64,000 nucleotides of DNA from Bacteroidales bacterium (GCA_017546605.1 JAFYSH010000022.1:1-64000); one strand, 5' to 3'. Shown: positions 51,576 through 62,249, counted from the stretch's first letter. Notes: generated by a model from the sequence alone, not told the origin. Program-made: numbers and translations.

Positions 51576-52802
51576 ATGACCACAGCCGAGTTTCAGGGGC
51601 TCCGGTTAGCCTGCCAACAAAGTTCAAGCCCCGTGGCCTACTGTGCCCTAAGCATTCGAAGTGGCACCCGTGATGAAGGTTCATTGGGTGGCTTGGCGCA
51701 TTTCACGGAACACCTGCTTTTTAAAGGAACAGCCACCCGATCTGCCACCTCGATCAACAACCGACTGGAACGATTGGGAGGAGAGTTGAATGCTTACACC
51801 ACCAAAGAAGACACCGTGGTGCACGCAACGGTTCTCAAAGAAGACCTTCCCAAGGCCATCGATTTGCTCATCGAAATGGTATTCACCTCCACTTTCCCGG
51901 ATAAAGAAATTGAAAAGGAGCGCACCATTATTCTGGATGAAATCAACTCCTACAAAGACGCACCGGCCGAACAAATCTTTGATGATTTTGAGGAACACCT
52001 ATTCGTCGGTACCTCTCTGGCTATGCCCGTTTTAGGCAAAGCCAACAGCCTCAAGAAAATTCGCAGAGACCATCTGATTCAATACGTCCAACAGCAATTT
52101 CTTCCGGAAAACATGAGTCTGACAGTAGTAGCCGATTATTCGGAAGAGCGTATTGAGCGAATGATTCATCGCAGCCTGGAAAAATACGTCTCCAGCCACC
52201 CCTTTTCAAAAAAAGGCAATGAGAAGATCTCTGACGAAATTTTCCAAACACCGGCTTTTCATAAGGAACTGCGACGCAAAGGCTACCAGACCCACTGTTT
52301 GATTGGCGGTACGGCGTATCACGCCTTTGACCCTCGCCGGAATGCCCTTATCCTCCTGATCAACCTGCTGGGTGGACCGGCTGCCAATTCCCGCCTCAAC
52401 ACCTTGCTTCGCGAAAAAAATGCCTTGGTTTATAACGTGGATGCCTCTTACAATGCTTACCGGGACACCGGCAGTTTTGCAATTTACTTTGGCTGCGACC
52501 ACGACCACTACGAACGCTGCACCCGACTCATTCATCAAGAGCTGGAACGGCTTTGCAACGACCCGCTTTCCGATGCCCAATTACGCGCCGCAAAACGGCA
52601 GTTCCTGGGCCAATGGGCCATCTCTTCCGACCACGGCGAAAGCCAAGTATTGTCCATGGGCAAAAGCTTGTTAACCTATGGCCGCATTCTGAGCCGGGAG
52701 GAGATCCGTAGCCGGATTGAGAACATTTCGGCTGCCGATCTGTTAGTTGTGGCCCAGAACTTATTTTCTCCCCAACAGCTTTGCCAGCTCTCATACCGAT
52801 AA
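51576..52802 (+). CDS. M16 family zinc peptidase
   Basis: A 408-residue peptidase of the insulinase/processing-peptidase type. The inverted zinc motif is seen as HFTEH (42-46, GGLAHFTEHLLFKG), with E45 catalytic and H42/H46 as ligands; the distal Glu lies in the helix after ELNAYTTKEDTVVHATVL. A second M16 domain (about 215-408) closes the protein. There is no signal peptide, so it may act in the cytoplasm. It follows the secreted hypothetical gene by one base and precedes an O-methyltransferase by four. Substrate is unknown. Confidence 0.93.
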   Translation: MTTAEFQGLRLACQQSSSPVAYCALSIRSGTRDEGSLGGLAHFTEHLLFKGTATRSATSINNRLERLGGELNAYTTKEDTVVHATVLKEDLPKAIDLLIEMVFTSTFPDKEIEKERTIILDEINSYKDAPAEQIFDDFEEHLFVGTSLAMPVLGKANSLKKIRRDHLIQYVQQQFLPENMSLTVVADYSEERIERMIHRSLEKYVSSHPFSKKGNEKISDEIFQTPAFHKELRRKGYQTHCLIGGTAYHAFDPRRNALILLINLLGGPAANSRLNTLLREKNALVYNVDASYNAYRDTGSFAIYFGCDHDHYERCTRLIHQELERLCNDPLSDAQLRAAKRQFLGQWAISSDHGESQVLSMGKSLLTYGRILSREEIRSRIENISAADLLVVAQNLFSPQQLCQLSYR

Positions 52803-52806
52803 GATC

Positions 52807-53439
52807 ATGTCTACACTATCTCAAATCGATCAGGCCTTACAATGGATTGAGCGCCAGACACACCTTCGTACCAAGCAGGCCAGGATGCTGTCTGCCGGCG
52901 ATCAGGGCAAATTACTCCAACTCATTTCCCTGATGCTACAACCCCAACGCATTTTGGAATTGGGAACTTTCACCGGTTACTCTGCCGTGTGCCTGTCCCG
53001 TGGTCTGGCTGATGGGGGGCGGCTGGATGCTTTGGAAATCAATGATGAACTGGAGGATCTGATTCTGGAAGGCTTTCAGCGGGCTGGTTTGCGGGAACCC
53101 GGACAAGAGCGGGCCTTTCTGCACCTGGGCGATGCCTGCGAGCTCATCCCCACCCTCCCCAAAGAGCCGTACGACCTGGTTTACATTGATGCAAACAAAC
53201 GGGATTATCCTCGTTACCTGGAATTGGTACTACCACTGGTCCGTCCAGGGGGCTTTATTTTGGCAGACAATGTGCTTTGGGATGGGAAAGTCCTGCAAGA
53301 TTGTCCACCACAAGATGCCCAGACCCAGGCAATCCTACGCTTCAACGAACAAGTTGCCACGTCCGATGCCTTAGAAAGTGTCCTCCTGCCAATCCGCGAT
53401 GGTTTGTACCTGATTCGAAAAAAAATTGTACTTTTGTAG
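52807..53439 (+). CDS. class I SAM-dependent O-methyltransferase
   Basis: The ATG at 52807 (MSTLSQIDQALQWIERQTHL) gives 210 residues, the usual size. The SAM motif LELGTFTGYSAVCL (about 48-61), the acidic turn DALEIND and the metal-site segment VYIDANKRDYPRYLELVLPL (residues split across this region) followed by ADNVLWDGKV identify a catechol-O-methyltransferase-type fold. The natural acceptor is unknown. It is packed between the M16 gene and dnaX, three bases from the latter. Confidence 0.93.
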   Translation: MSTLSQIDQALQWIERQTHLRTKQARMLSAGDQGKLLQLISLMLQPQRILELGTFTGYSAVCLSRGLADGGRLDALEINDELEDLILEGFQRAGLREPGQERAFLHLGDACELIPTLPKEPYDLVYIDANKRDYPRYLELVLPLVRPGGFILADNVLWDGKVLQDCPPQDAQTQAILRFNEQVATSDALESVLLPIRDGLYLIRKKIVLL

Positions 53440-53442
53440 GGT

Positions 53443-55164
53443 ATGGAACAATTCATTGTATCGGCCAGAAAATACCGGCCCAACAGCTTTGAAGCATTAA
53501 TCGGACAAGACAACATTGCCCGTACCTTGAAGAATTCGATTCTTCGCGGCCAATTGGCACACGCCTACCTGTTTTGCGGACCCCGCGGCGTGGGTAAAAC
53601 CACTTCTGCCCGTATTTTTGCAAAATCCATCAACTGCCTGCATCCCACGGAAGACATGGAGCCCTGCGGCACCTGTGAGTCTTGCCTTTCCTTTGCCGAA
53701 GGCCGGTCTTACTGCATTCACGAATTGGATGCGGCGTCCAACAACTCGGTCGATGATATCCGCAACCTCACAGACATGGTGCGCATACCTCCCCAAATCG
53801 GAAAGTACAGCGTTTACATCATCGACGAGGTCCACATGCTCTCAGCCTCGGCTTTCAATGCTTTCCTCAAAACCCTGGAAGAACCGCCGGCACACGCCAT
53901 TTTCATCCTGGCAACCACGGAAAAGCACAAAATTCTGCCGACCATCCTCTCCCGCTGCCAAACCTACGATTTCAACCGAATCTCCATTCCGGATATCGTT
54001 TCAAACCTGCGACAAATCGCCACACAGGAAGCCATTGAAATCGAAGACGACGCCCTGCACATCCTTGCCCAAAAAGCAGACGGTGCCATGCGGGACGCCC
54101 TCACACTTTTCGACCAAACCGTAGCCTTCTGCGGCAAGCAGATTACCTATACCCAAGTGGTCCAAAACCTCAATGTACTGGACTACGACTATTATTTCCG
54201 GCTGACCGAAGCGGCCCGAAATGGCAACCACACCGACGCCCTGTTGCTTTTTGATGAGGTGCTGCAGAAAGGTTTTAATGCACTGCATTTCCTTTCCGGC
54301 TTGAGCAGCCACCTACGTGATTTATTGGTTTGTAAACACGAAGCATCCAAGGCCCTGTTATCACTTCCCCCGAGCGTGGTTGTACGTTACGAAGAACAAG
54401 CCGCTGGATGCAGTGTCAAATGGCTCTACCAAGCCCTCAGCATCACTACAACGTGTGAGGCTGGCTTCAAACAAGCTGGCAACCAACGCCTGCTGATTGA
54501 GTTTGCGCTAATCAAATGGGCGATGTTGCTGAATGAAGTAAGCGAACCGGTAATCCCGAAAGCAAAACCGACCGCAGCACCGGCTCCGGCACCCACACCA
54601 GCCGCAACACCGGAAGCTACCCCGAAGGCAGCACCGGCACCCGCTCCAAAACCGATACCGGCTCCGAATCCTGCCCAACAAGGTCCCACGCTGCGTCCTG
54701 GCGGACTCTCCATCAAGGCAATGTTGGCACAAGCCGAAGCCGAACAACAAGTGGAACAATCCAAGCAAGTGACCGAGAAAGAGGCCTTCACTCAAGCCGA
54801 TTTCCGCAACAGCTGGAATTCGTACATTGAACTGCAAAAAGAAAAGAACCGGACTTCCCTAGCGGCCGCTCTCCAAAAAGCAGAGTTGTTCTTCAACCTG
54901 GAGGCCGATAATCCCAGTGTCACCTTCTTTGTGGACAATGCTTCCCAACAAGACTGGATCCGTAAAAAGAACCTGCCGGAGATGGAGGAATTCATCCGCA
55001 AACAACTGCACAACAGTTTGGTCCGCATCCTGGTTGAACTGACTCCGGAGCTTGAACAACAAGCAGCCAAGCCTTATATGCCCTCCGAAAAAGCAAAACA
55101 AATGATGAAAGACCACGAAGAGTTGCGGCATTTAAAAACTGATTTGGAATTAGACATCAAATAA
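53443..55164 (+). CDS. dnaX: DNA polymerase III subunit gamma/tau
   Basis: DnaX is the clamp-loader ATPase. The 573-residue protein has Walker [14 protein letters not shown] (about 46-58), a four-Cys zinc site ([13 protein letters not shown]), Walker [11 protein letters not shown] and sensor residues in [18 protein letters not shown] Pro/Ala-rich linker (about 375-420) joins the clamp-loader core to a C-terminal tau-like domain (about 440-573). The linker repeats are seen as AP-rich direct repeats in the DNA near 54560-54670. I see no clear slippery heptamer for a gamma frameshift. lptB starts two bases downstream. Confidence 0.97.
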   Translation: MEQFIVSARKYRPNSFEALIGQDNIARTLKNSILRGQLAHAYLFCGPRGVGKTTSARIFAKSINCLHPTEDMEPCGTCESCLSFAEGRSYCIHELDAASNNSVDDIRNLTDMVRIPPQIGKYSVYIIDEVHMLSASAFNAFLKTLEEPPAHAIFILATTEKHKILPTILSRCQTYDFNRISIPDIVSNLRQIATQEAIEIEDDALHILAQKADGAMRDALTLFDQTVAFCGKQITYTQVVQNLNVLDYDYYFRLTEAARNGNHTDALLLFDEVLQKGFNALHFLSGLSSHLRDLLVCKHEASKALLSLPPSVVVRYEEQAAGCSVKWLYQALSITTTCEAGFKQAGNQRLLIEFALIKWAMLLNEVSEPVIPKAKPTAAPAPAPTPAATPEATPKAAPAPAPKPIPAPNPAQQGPTLRPGGLSIKAMLAQAEAEQQVEQSKQVTEKEAFTQADFRNSWNSYIELQKEKNRTSLAAALQKAELFFNLEADNPSVTFFVDNASQQDWIRKKNLPEMEEFIRKQLHNSLVRILVELTPELEQQAAKPYMPSEKAKQMMKDHEELRHLKTDLELDIK

Positions 55165-55166
55165 CT

Positions 55167-55919
55167 ATGCGATTATATTGTACTGACTTGGTGAAAAAAT
55201 ATGGCATGCGTACCGTTGTTAAGGGCGTATCCATCCACGTAGATCAAGGGGAAATTGTCGGATTGCTCGGACCCAATGGGGCTGGGAAAACCACCAGTTT
55301 CTATATGATCACCGGTTTGATCAAGCCCAACTCGGGTCGTATTTTCTTGGACGAAGAAGAAATCACCGATCTTCCGATGTACAAGCGTGCTCAACGCGGA
55401 TTGGGTTACTTGGCCCAAGAAGCATCGGTATTCCGAAAAATGAGTGTCGAGAACAACATCCTTTCCATTATGGAGATGTGTGGGGTACCGAAATCCGAAC
55501 GGAAAGATCGCCTGGAAGGATTGATTGACGAGTTCGGCCTCCACAAAGTCCGGAAAAGCCTGGGAATCCAATTATCAGGGGGTGAACGCCGCCGCTGCGA
55601 AATTGCACGGGCTTTGGCCATTGATCCTAAATTCATTTTGCTGGATGAACCGTTTGCCGGAGTGGACCCGATTGCAGTAGAAGACATTCAGCACATCATT
55701 GCCAAGCTCAAAAACAAAAATATCGGAATCATCATCACGGACCACAACGTACACGAGACCCTGGCCATCACCGACCGGGCCTACTTGCTGTACGAAGGAA
55801 ATATTCTGGAAAGCGGTACTGCCGAAACGCTGGCCAACAACCCGGAAGTCCGTCGCAAATACTTGGGACAGAACTTCGAACTTAGGAAGGCTGTCCTTCG
55901 GGATCGCAGCAACGACTAA
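55167..55919 (+). CDS. lptB: LPS export ABC transporter ATPase LptB
   Basis: LptB powers lipopolysaccharide extraction from the inner membrane with LptFG. The 250-residue protein has Walker [15 protein letters not shown] (about 34-47), a [20 protein letters not shown]-loop, signature [15 protein letters not shown] and Walker [13 protein letters not shown]. This GYLAQE/F-R-K-M-S form is typical of LptB. Length is normal. Its last 38 bases overlap the convergent M23 peptidase gene, an unusual coding overlap. It follows dnaX by two bases. Confidence 0.96.
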   Translation: MRLYCTDLVKKYGMRTVVKGVSIHVDQGEIVGLLGPNGAGKTTSFYMITGLIKPNSGRIFLDEEEITDLPMYKRAQRGLGYLAQEASVFRKMSVENNILSIMEMCGVPKSERKDRLEGLIDEFGLHKVRKSLGIQLSGGERRRCEIARALAIDPKFILLDEPFAGVDPIAVEDIQHIIAKLKNKNIGIIITDHNVHETLAITDRAYLLYEGNILESGTAETLANNPEVRRKYLGQNFELRKAVLRDRSND

Positions 55920-57186
55920 CCAATTGCTGGATAGATCGTTTGAGATAATCAGCCGCCAAGAGGGTCACCACCGCTTGGTCGGCTTCTTTTTTGGCCGCTT
56001 CAAATTGTTCCTTATTTTGTTCCTGAACAGGATTGGTCGGAGGAGATTCCATGCGCAAAGGATTGATAGGGCTGCCATTTTTCCATACTCGGAAGTCCAA
56101 GTGAGGCCCCGTCGAACGTCCCGTACTGCCGACATAACCGATCACTTCACCTTGTCGCACCCGATCCCCGACTTTCAACCCTTTTGCATAACGGGACAAG
56201 TGAAGATAGGCCGAAGTATAAACGGAGTTATGCTTGATTTTCACCATGTTTCCTCCAGCTCCCGAATAGGCACGATACACCACGACTCCATCCCCAATAC
56301 TCATCACCGGTGTGCCGGTCGGTGCTGCGTAGTCAATCCCTGTATGAGCTTGTACACGGCGGGTCACCGGATGTCTCCGATTGTAAGAAAAACCCGAGCT
56401 GATCCGAGTGAAATTCAAGGGAGCCTTCAGAAAAGCCTTCCTCAAACTTTCTCCTTTTTCATTCCAATAGACATTGCCACCCTCCTCTTCTTCAAACCAA
56501 TAACATTTGTGGGAACTATTATTGTGAACAAACTCCGCATAGAGTACCCGATTGACATCCAACACCTCACCTTGGTAGGTCACTAGTTCATAGACCGCCC
56601 GAAAGGAATCGCCCGGCTGGACGGCAAAAAAATCGATGGTCCAGGCGTAGATCTCCGAGAGACGGATTGCCAACAAAGGACTGACACCGGCTTGCACGCA
56701 ATCATTCCACAACGACGAGCGGATTGTCACATCCGCATACGCTTGCTGAATCTGCATCTGCTTTTCATGTACCTGAACAAATAGTGAGTCTTGCAGTCCA
56801 AAAAGCACGTAAGATTTACTGTCTTGCTCGTACACCAAATAGTCAGGACGATTCGGAGCAGTCTTCGGGTAATAGGCATGATAGCTGTTCCCGATTTTGA
56901 ATTTGGTCACATCAAAGATGCCTTTGCAAGCTTCACTCACCGCATAAGCTTCCTTGTATGAAAGTCCCAAACGTTGCAAGAGCGTAGAAAAGTAATCCCC
57001 CGAACGCACCTTTCCTTCCTTTTCTTCATAATCTTCCAACGAAATACCGTATTCACTTACCGCCTCGGAGATCACCGGCTGATCGGACAATTCTCCAGGA
57101 ATGTGCCCCGGATCGTTCCCTCGCTGCTGACAAGAAGATAACGAACAAATGACGATTAGGTATAAATAATAGGGAATTGCTTTCAT
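55882..57186 (-). CDS. M23 family peptidase lipoprotein
   Basis: The ATG at 57186 ([20 protein letters not shown]) gives a 434-residue lipoprotein, lipid Cys at 19. After a helical/LysM-like part (about 35-270), the M23 domain (about 278-375) shows H281 and D285 (HTGIDYA), H329 (YLHLSRY) and H362 in GPHLDF. The second His of the usual HLHF is D364 here; from memory the HLDF form occurs in other Bacteroidota. It is therefore probably an active murein endopeptidase. The C-terminal tail is helical and acidic. It is convergent with lptB (38-base overlap). Confidence 0.9.
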   Translation of the reverse strand: MKAIPYYLYLIVICSLSSCQQRGNDPGHIPGELSDQPVISEAVSEYGISLEDYEEKEGKVRSGDYFSTLLQRLGLSYKEAYAVSEACKGIFDVTKFKIGNSYHAYYPKTAPNRPDYLVYEQDSKSYVLFGLQDSLFVQVHEKQMQIQQAYADVTIRSSLWNDCVQAGVSPLLAIRLSEIYAWTIDFFAVQPGDSFRAVYELVTYQGEVLDVNRVLYAEFVHNNSSHKCYWFEEEEGGNVYWNEKGESLRKAFLKAPLNFTRISSGFSYNRRHPVTRRVQAHTGIDYAAPTGTPVMSIGDGVVVYRAYSGAGGNMVKIKHNSVYTSAYLHLSRYAKGLKVGDRVRQGEVIGYVGSTGRSTGPHLDFRVWKNGSPINPLRMESPPTNPVQEQNKEQFEAAKKEADQAVVTLLAADYLKRSIQQLVSRCCDPEGQPS

Positions 57187-57235
57187 GAATTTTCTAAATT
57201 TGACTGCAAGGTAGCTCATTTCTCCCAATTTTCTT

Positions 57236-57243
57236 TACTTTTG
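57236..57243 (+). promoter_or_regulatory. possible promoter -7 box of the MlrC-like gene
   Basis: TACTTTTG (TAnnTTTG), 27 bases before the ATG at 57271. No -33 TTTG at the expected spacing. Confidence 0.45.
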
Positions 57244-57270
57244 CTTTTCGTACCTTTAAAAAAAATAAAA

Positions 57271-58812
57271 ATGCGGATCTCTAACCTGAATATGAAAGTC
57301 ATCCTGGCTGGCTGCCTGTCGCTGATGACTCTTGCTTGTCAAAACAAAGTTTCCAAACCCCGTATTGCCATTGTGGGCGTAGGTGTTGAATGCAGCACAT
57401 TCTCTCCGGCACGCACAACCTGGGAGATGTTCCGCCCGAAATACGGCGAAGAAATTCTCCAATCTTACCCGTTTTTCCGCGAAGACTCTTCGTTGCTGCA
57501 ACGGGCTGAATGGGTTCCGACCCTGGTTGCATGGGCGACTCCGGGCGGAATGGTAACCCGCGAATGTTATGATAGCTTGCTGCAACAATCGCTTCGATTG
57601 CTAAAAGAAGGTATGCCTTATGATGGTATTTTCTTAGATATCCACGGAGCGATGAGCGTGGAAGGATTGGACGACCCCGAAGGTGACTACATCACAAAAA
57701 TCCGTGAGGTCGTAGGTAACGACGTGCTGATTTCCACCTCTATGGACCCGCACGGCTGTGTTTCTGCTCGTTTGGCCTCTTCCACCGATTTGATCACCTC
57801 ATTCCGGATGTCTCCCCACACAGACCGCTTCATCAGCCGGGAACGGGCCATTGTCAACTTGTTGGACCGTCTGGAAAATGGTTTGGGCAAACCCAAATAC
57901 AAAGCTTGGATAAAAGTTCCGATTTTGCTTCCGGGCGAGAAAACCTCTACACGCGTTGAACCGGGAAAATCCTTGTACGATGCCATCGTTCCTATTGAAG
58001 CTAAAAAAGGTGTCGTGGATGCCGCCATCTGGATGTCCTATCCGTGGGCCGATGAACCCCGCAACCACGGGGTCATCATGGTTGTAGGTGACCGCAAAAA
58101 GGAAGTGGAAGCCGGTGCCAAACAATTGGCGGAACACTTCTGGTCCATCCGCAATGACTTTGAATTCGTTGCACCGACAGCAACCTTGGAAGAGGTGCTT
58201 GAACAAGCTTTGAAAAGTGAAGTCCGCCCCTATTTCATCAGCGATATGGGTGATAACCCGACTGCAGGTGGAGCCGGAGACGTTACCTGGACCCTGACCC
58301 AATTGTTGCAACGCCCTGAATTCAAGAAAGCAAACGGAAAGCGCCTGATCTACGCATCCATCCCGGGACCTGAAGTCGTTGCCGCGGCTCGCAAAGTAGG
58401 CGTGGGTGGACACGTAAAAGCTTATGCCGGAGCCATGGTGGACAACCGCTATGCACCTCCTGTACTGATTGACGGAAAAGTGGAAAAAATCTTGGATTAC
58501 GGTAACAACGATCAAGTCGTTGTTCGCATGGGATCGATGCAAATCATTGTCACTGAAAGCCGCCAACCGTTCCACTATGAAAAGGACTTCGACCGACTGG
58601 ACCTCAACCCCCGTCAAGCAGATATCATTGTTGTAAAACTGGGCTACTTGACCGAAGAACTCTACGATATGCGTGCTGACTGGATGATGGCCCACACACG
58701 TGGTGGCGTTGATCAAGAACTCACCCAATTGCCTTACCAACGTCTCGAACGACCGATTTTCCCGTTGGATCCGGATATGGAAGATCCGGCCTTGGACATT
58801 GTTTGGTTTTAA
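57271..58812 (+). CDS. MlrC-family (M81) metallopeptidase, predicted lipoprotein
   Basis: A protein of 513 residues from ATG 57271, or 506 from ATG 57292 (MKVILAGCLSLMTLACQNKV), which leaves a lipobox LTLAC. The M81/DUF1485 N-terminal domain has GVGVECSTFSP, FLDIHGAMSVEG, SMDPHGCVSARL and SPHTD, carrying the His/Asp residues thought to bind zinc. The C-terminal MlrC domain has DMGDNPTAGGAGD. The family is named for microcystin-linear peptide cleavage; its real substrate here is unknown. It starts a run with the S8 peptidase gene 12 bases downstream. Confidence 0.9.
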   Translation: MRISNLNMKVILAGCLSLMTLACQNKVSKPRIAIVGVGVECSTFSPARTTWEMFRPKYGEEILQSYPFFREDSSLLQRAEWVPTLVAWATPGGMVTRECYDSLLQQSLRLLKEGMPYDGIFLDIHGAMSVEGLDDPEGDYITKIREVVGNDVLISTSMDPHGCVSARLASSTDLITSFRMSPHTDRFISRERAIVNLLDRLENGLGKPKYKAWIKVPILLPGEKTSTRVEPGKSLYDAIVPIEAKKGVVDAAIWMSYPWADEPRNHGVIMVVGDRKKEVEAGAKQLAEHFWSIRNDFEFVAPTATLEEVLEQALKSEVRPYFISDMGDNPTAGGAGDVTWTLTQLLQRPEFKKANGKRLIYASIPGPEVVAAARKVGVGGHVKAYAGAMVDNRYAPPVLIDGKVEKILDYGNNDQVVVRMGSMQIIVTESRQPFHYEKDFDRLDLNPRQADIIVVKLGYLTEELYDMRADWMMAHTRGGVDQELTQLPYQRLERPIFPLDPDMEDPALDIVWF

Positions 58813-58824
58813 CCCTCCTATCCG

Positions 58825-60759
58825 ATGAAAAATCCCACTGCATTACCGCCCAGAATCTGGGCGGGTTTTGTATGGCTTGTACTGCTGATGAGTTGCAACC
58901 AAACCGAACACAACTTACCGCAGACAAACGCTGATAAAATTATCCAAACCACAGACGATGTTGTTCCCGGCCACTTGCTGGTCAAACTGACATTGGGACA
59001 AATTGACTTTCCACAACTGACCCACGCATTACCGGGACTCTCCGCGCAACGCCTGTTCCCGAACAATGCACGGACAGAAAAACGCACCCAATTGTCGGGT
59101 CTGGACCGTTGGTACCTGGTCTCATTCGATCCGACACTGCCGGTGGAACAAGCAGCGAACCTTCTGGCGCAAGATAAACGCATCCAACTGATTGAGTACG
59201 ATGTTGTTGTCAAAAAAATTGAAGCACAACGCATCGATAATAACCCGCAGGCCAGACCAGCCCGAATGACACAAACCCCGATGCCGTTCAACGATCCGGA
59301 ACTTCCGTATCAATGGCATTATTACAACGATGCCTGGCTGGAAGGTTATGCCCAAGTCGGAGCGGACATCAACCTCTTTGAAGCTTGGAAATACTGCACC
59401 GGAGATCCTCGCATCGTGGTGGCAGTAGTCGATGAAGGGGTAATGCACACCCACGAAGATCTGGCAGAAAATATGTGGACGAACGAATCGGAAGCCAATG
59501 GCCTACCAGGAGTGGACGACGACCACAACGGCTACATCGACGATATTCATGGTTTTAATTTCTGCGATATGACCGGTACCCTTTCCTGGGACAAACCGTA
59601 TGACCGCAGCCACGGCACACACGTTGCTGGGACGATTGCTGCCGTAACCAACAATGGATTGCACGTTGCTGGAATCGCTGGCGGATCGGGCAAAGGAGAT
59701 GGTTGTAAAATTATGTCCTGCCAAATTTTCTCAGACAACAAGACCACCAGTGCCTCCAACATCGTCGCAGCCATCAAATATGCTGCCGACAATGGGGCTG
59801 TCATTGCCAACAACTCCTGGTGCTTCCAATCTGGCGGATGGACCTCTGACCGGGATTTTGAACAATACCACGCCGGCTACAAAGAGGTGATGGATTATTT
59901 CCGGACCTACGCTGGCATTGACGGTCTCATCGATGGAGGACTCGTCATCTTTGCGGCAGGCAATGAAAGTTACCCGCAACCAGCCTATCCGGGGGCCTAT
60001 TATTCCAACATTTGTGTAACCGCCATGGCAGCCGACTACTCCGCGGCTTACTACACCAATTACGGCACCGGCGCCAACATTTGTGCTCCTGGTGGAGAAA
60101 CCAACCAAGGCACACTCTACGGGATCTCCTCCACCTCTACCAGCAAATGGGGATATGAATACATGCAGGGAACCTCCATGGCGTGTCCGCATGTTTCCGG
60201 CTGTGCAGCCTTGGGGCTTTCTTACGCTCTCCAACAAGGAAAATCCTTTACACGGGAAGAATTCCAAAACCTGCTACTGACCTCTGTTCACGACATAAAC
60301 CAGTACCAAACGGGATCCAAAAAGATCTTTGACTACGTGGCTGGTGCTTATGTTGACATCCCTTTGGAGCCCTACATCGGCCAGTTGGGTGGCGGCTATA
60401 TCGATGCTCACCGACTCTTGATGCAGATCGACGACACTCCGTGTCTATACTTCCATGCCGGCCAGGAACAAGAACTTTCGCTGGATGAATTCTTTGGCAG
60501 TGGATCCTCCTACCTGGCCTACCAGCAAGTATCAGTAGATCAAGCAACCCAAAACACATTGGGCATTCTCCAACAACCCTTTTTCCGAAACGGAAAACTC
60601 GTGATCCAATGCAACCAAACCGGCACCGGCCGCATCAGCGTCACGGCGATTGTCGGTGGACCAACCGTGGGTGGTGACGAAATGGGCGGTATGTTGGTGG
60701 AACGATCGTTTGAACTAGTGGTTCGCAAAAAAGTAGCCGATAATGGAGGCTGGTTATAA
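58825..60759 (+). CDS. subtilisin-like serine peptidase (S8), lipoprotein
   Basis: A 644-residue exported peptidase with lipobox LMSC (lipid Cys 24). A propeptide-like region (about 45-135, starting VPGHLLVKLT) precedes the catalytic domain. The triad is visible: D203 (VAVVDEGV), H263 (RSHGTHVAGT) and S451 (GTSMACPHVSG), with oxyanion Asn near 329 (ANNSW). A C-terminal beta domain (about 540-644) follows. Surface-anchored S8 peptidases of this kind are common in Bacteroidales. It lies between the MlrC-like gene (12 bases) and a repeat-domain lipoprotein (20 bases), suggesting joint action on the cell surface. Confidence 0.93.
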   Translation: MKNPTALPPRIWAGFVWLVLLMSCNQTEHNLPQTNADKIIQTTDDVVPGHLLVKLTLGQIDFPQLTHALPGLSAQRLFPNNARTEKRTQLSGLDRWYLVSFDPTLPVEQAANLLAQDKRIQLIEYDVVVKKIEAQRIDNNPQARPARMTQTPMPFNDPELPYQWHYYNDAWLEGYAQVGADINLFEAWKYCTGDPRIVVAVVDEGVMHTHEDLAENMWTNESEANGLPGVDDDHNGYIDDIHGFNFCDMTGTLSWDKPYDRSHGTHVAGTIAAVTNNGLHVAGIAGGSGKGDGCKIMSCQIFSDNKTTSASNIVAAIKYAADNGAVIANNSWCFQSGGWTSDRDFEQYHAGYKEVMDYFRTYAGIDGLIDGGLVIFAAGNESYPQPAYPGAYYSNICVTAMAADYSAAYYTNYGTGANICAPGGETNQGTLYGISSTSTSKWGYEYMQGTSMACPHVSGCAALGLSYALQQGKSFTREEFQNLLLTSVHDINQYQTGSKKIFDYVAGAYVDIPLEPYIGQLGGGYIDAHRLLMQIDDTPCLYFHAGQEQELSLDEFFGSGSSYLAYQQVSVDQATQNTLGILQQPFFRNGKLVIQCNQTGTGRISVTAIVGGPTVGGDEMGGMLVERSFELVVRKKVADNGGWL

Positions 60760-60779
60760 ACTCCTAAGAAGAATTTTGT

Positions 60780-62249
60780 ATGTCATTGAAATATCCTTTT
60801 GCCCTTTTGCTGCTCCTGCTCACAATCGTAGGATGCACAAAAGACCAACCCAACCCGGAGCCTGAAATCAAACCCGATCCGGTCCTATCTGTCACCTTTC
60901 ATCCGCTCCACATCGAAGCATCCACCCACCAGGCATGGGTCCAAACAGTCCCTCCGACCCTAACTGTGGATGGCGTACCTTCGCTAGACTTTAGCTATGG
61001 GCTGGAATACCGTCTCCAACACGAAACAACCTGGTTATCAGTAACACCTGACAACGTACAGGGCTCAGTCGTTTCTTACCAACTGCTCAACCTGCAACCT
61101 CAGACTCCCTATCACTGCCGCCTTTGGGCAGACTTGGGCAACCAGGACATCCGCTATAGCGATAAGACTGCATTCTCCACACAGGCCGAAGAAATTCAAG
61201 AGGACGACTACTCCCTCTTCGTTCAATTTGGAACGACAATTCCCCACGGACTCTACGCAGAAGTTGAACTGCTGCAACTGGACTATCAGATCAATGATAG
61301 CTCTGTTCCCATCGAGTCGGCTCATTTCCAATTCCGCACACAAGGCAGCGAAAACTGGCAAACCATTCCCCTATCAAATTGGGAAGACCTCCTGCCCTAC
61401 TACTTGAACATTCCACAAGACAACACCCAAGATCTCCAAGAAAATACATCGTATGAATACCGAGTGGAAGCTCGAGCAGCCCATGATGCTGCCCCTGTGC
61501 TTACCTCATCCATCCACACGTTCCAAACCGTGGATGCGACCGTGTCCATCTCACAATCCGAACCACAAGGCCTATTGAATGAGACCTCCCTGTCTTTTTC
61601 GGTATCCGAAGTAACGATTCTGTTGGATGAGCGCCGTTCACTCAATGACTTTTCTGCCCAATTGGAATACCGCGTACAAGGTACCTCCACTTGGGAAAGC
61701 ATGACTGCCAGCCGAAGTGGCAATGGCTACGAAGCGATCCTACCCATCAGTCAATTAACACCAGGTACAATGTACGAACTTCGCGGACAAGTGACGGCTC
61801 ATACCTCCAGCCACACCACCTCTACCCTGCAAATCTCCATCCCCCAACAAGAGGATCCGGAGCCGGACCCGCCTGTCGGAGGAGACACCCACTTGGTGGC
61901 CGGCACCTGGCACCTGGTACAATGGCAAGGTAAAACCCCCAATTTTGAAGTGTACTTGCAGATTGATCAAGTAGGCAATGTCATCTTATGGCAAAAGATC
62001 GAAAGCCTTCATTGGCAACGATTTGACGCGGTGGCTTCTATCCAGGACAACATCATTGCAGGCGAATACCTGGATGGAACAGCCTGGGGTACCTCCTATT
62101 ACTTTTCCATCTCCGAAGACCGGATGACATGGACCAACACGAATGACTCAACCGATAGCTCCATTTACGAACGAAGCCTCCTTCCCGAAGACCTAGTCAA
62201 CGAAGCAGTTAGCGTTATCGCACTCGCCAGCTCCCCGAAATTCCTTTAA
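60780..62249 (+). CDS. surface lipoprotein with fibronectin-III-like repeats and lipocalin-like end
   Basis: A 489-residue lipoprotein (MSLKYPFALLLLLLTIVGCT, lipid Cys 19). Three similar beta-rich units (about 40-135, 140-255, 260-360) carry words such as YGLEYRLQHETTWLSVTP and FSAQLEYRVQGTSTWESMTA, like fibronectin type III domains. A Pro/Asp/Glu linker (about 362-372, PEPDPPVGG) leads to a C-terminal domain starting LVAGTWHLVQWQG, typical of lipocalin-like DUFs. It is likely held on the outer membrane and binds a ligand or surface partner. It follows the S8 gene by 20 bases, so the two may work together. Ligand unknown. Confidence 0.82.
   Translation: MSLKYPFALLLLLLTIVGCTKDQPNPEPEIKPDPVLSVTFHPLHIEASTHQAWVQTVPPTLTVDGVPSLDFSYGLEYRLQHETTWLSVTPDNVQGSVVSYQLLNLQPQTPYHCRLWADLGNQDIRYSDKTAFSTQAEEIQEDDYSLFVQFGTTIPHGLYAEVELLQLDYQINDSSVPIESAHFQFRTQGSENWQTIPLSNWEDLLPYYLNIPQDNTQDLQENTSYEYRVEARAAHDAAPVLTSSIHTFQTVDATVSISQSEPQGLLNETSLSFSVSEVTILLDERRSLNDFSAQLEYRVQGTSTWESMTASRSGNGYEAILPISQLTPGTMYELRGQVTAHTSSHTTSTLQISIPQQEDPEPDPPVGGDTHLVAGTWHLVQWQGKTPNFEVYLQIDQVGNVILWQKIESLHWQRFDAVASIQDNIIAGEYLDGTAWGTSYYFSISEDRMTWTNTNDSTDSSIYERSLLPEDLVNEAVSVIALASSPKFL

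Noticed and set aside
54560..54670. Repetitive Ala/Pro-coding DNA that could be a tandem repeat locus
   Set aside because: It encodes the flexible linker of DnaX and has no separate structure; low-complexity linkers are normal there.
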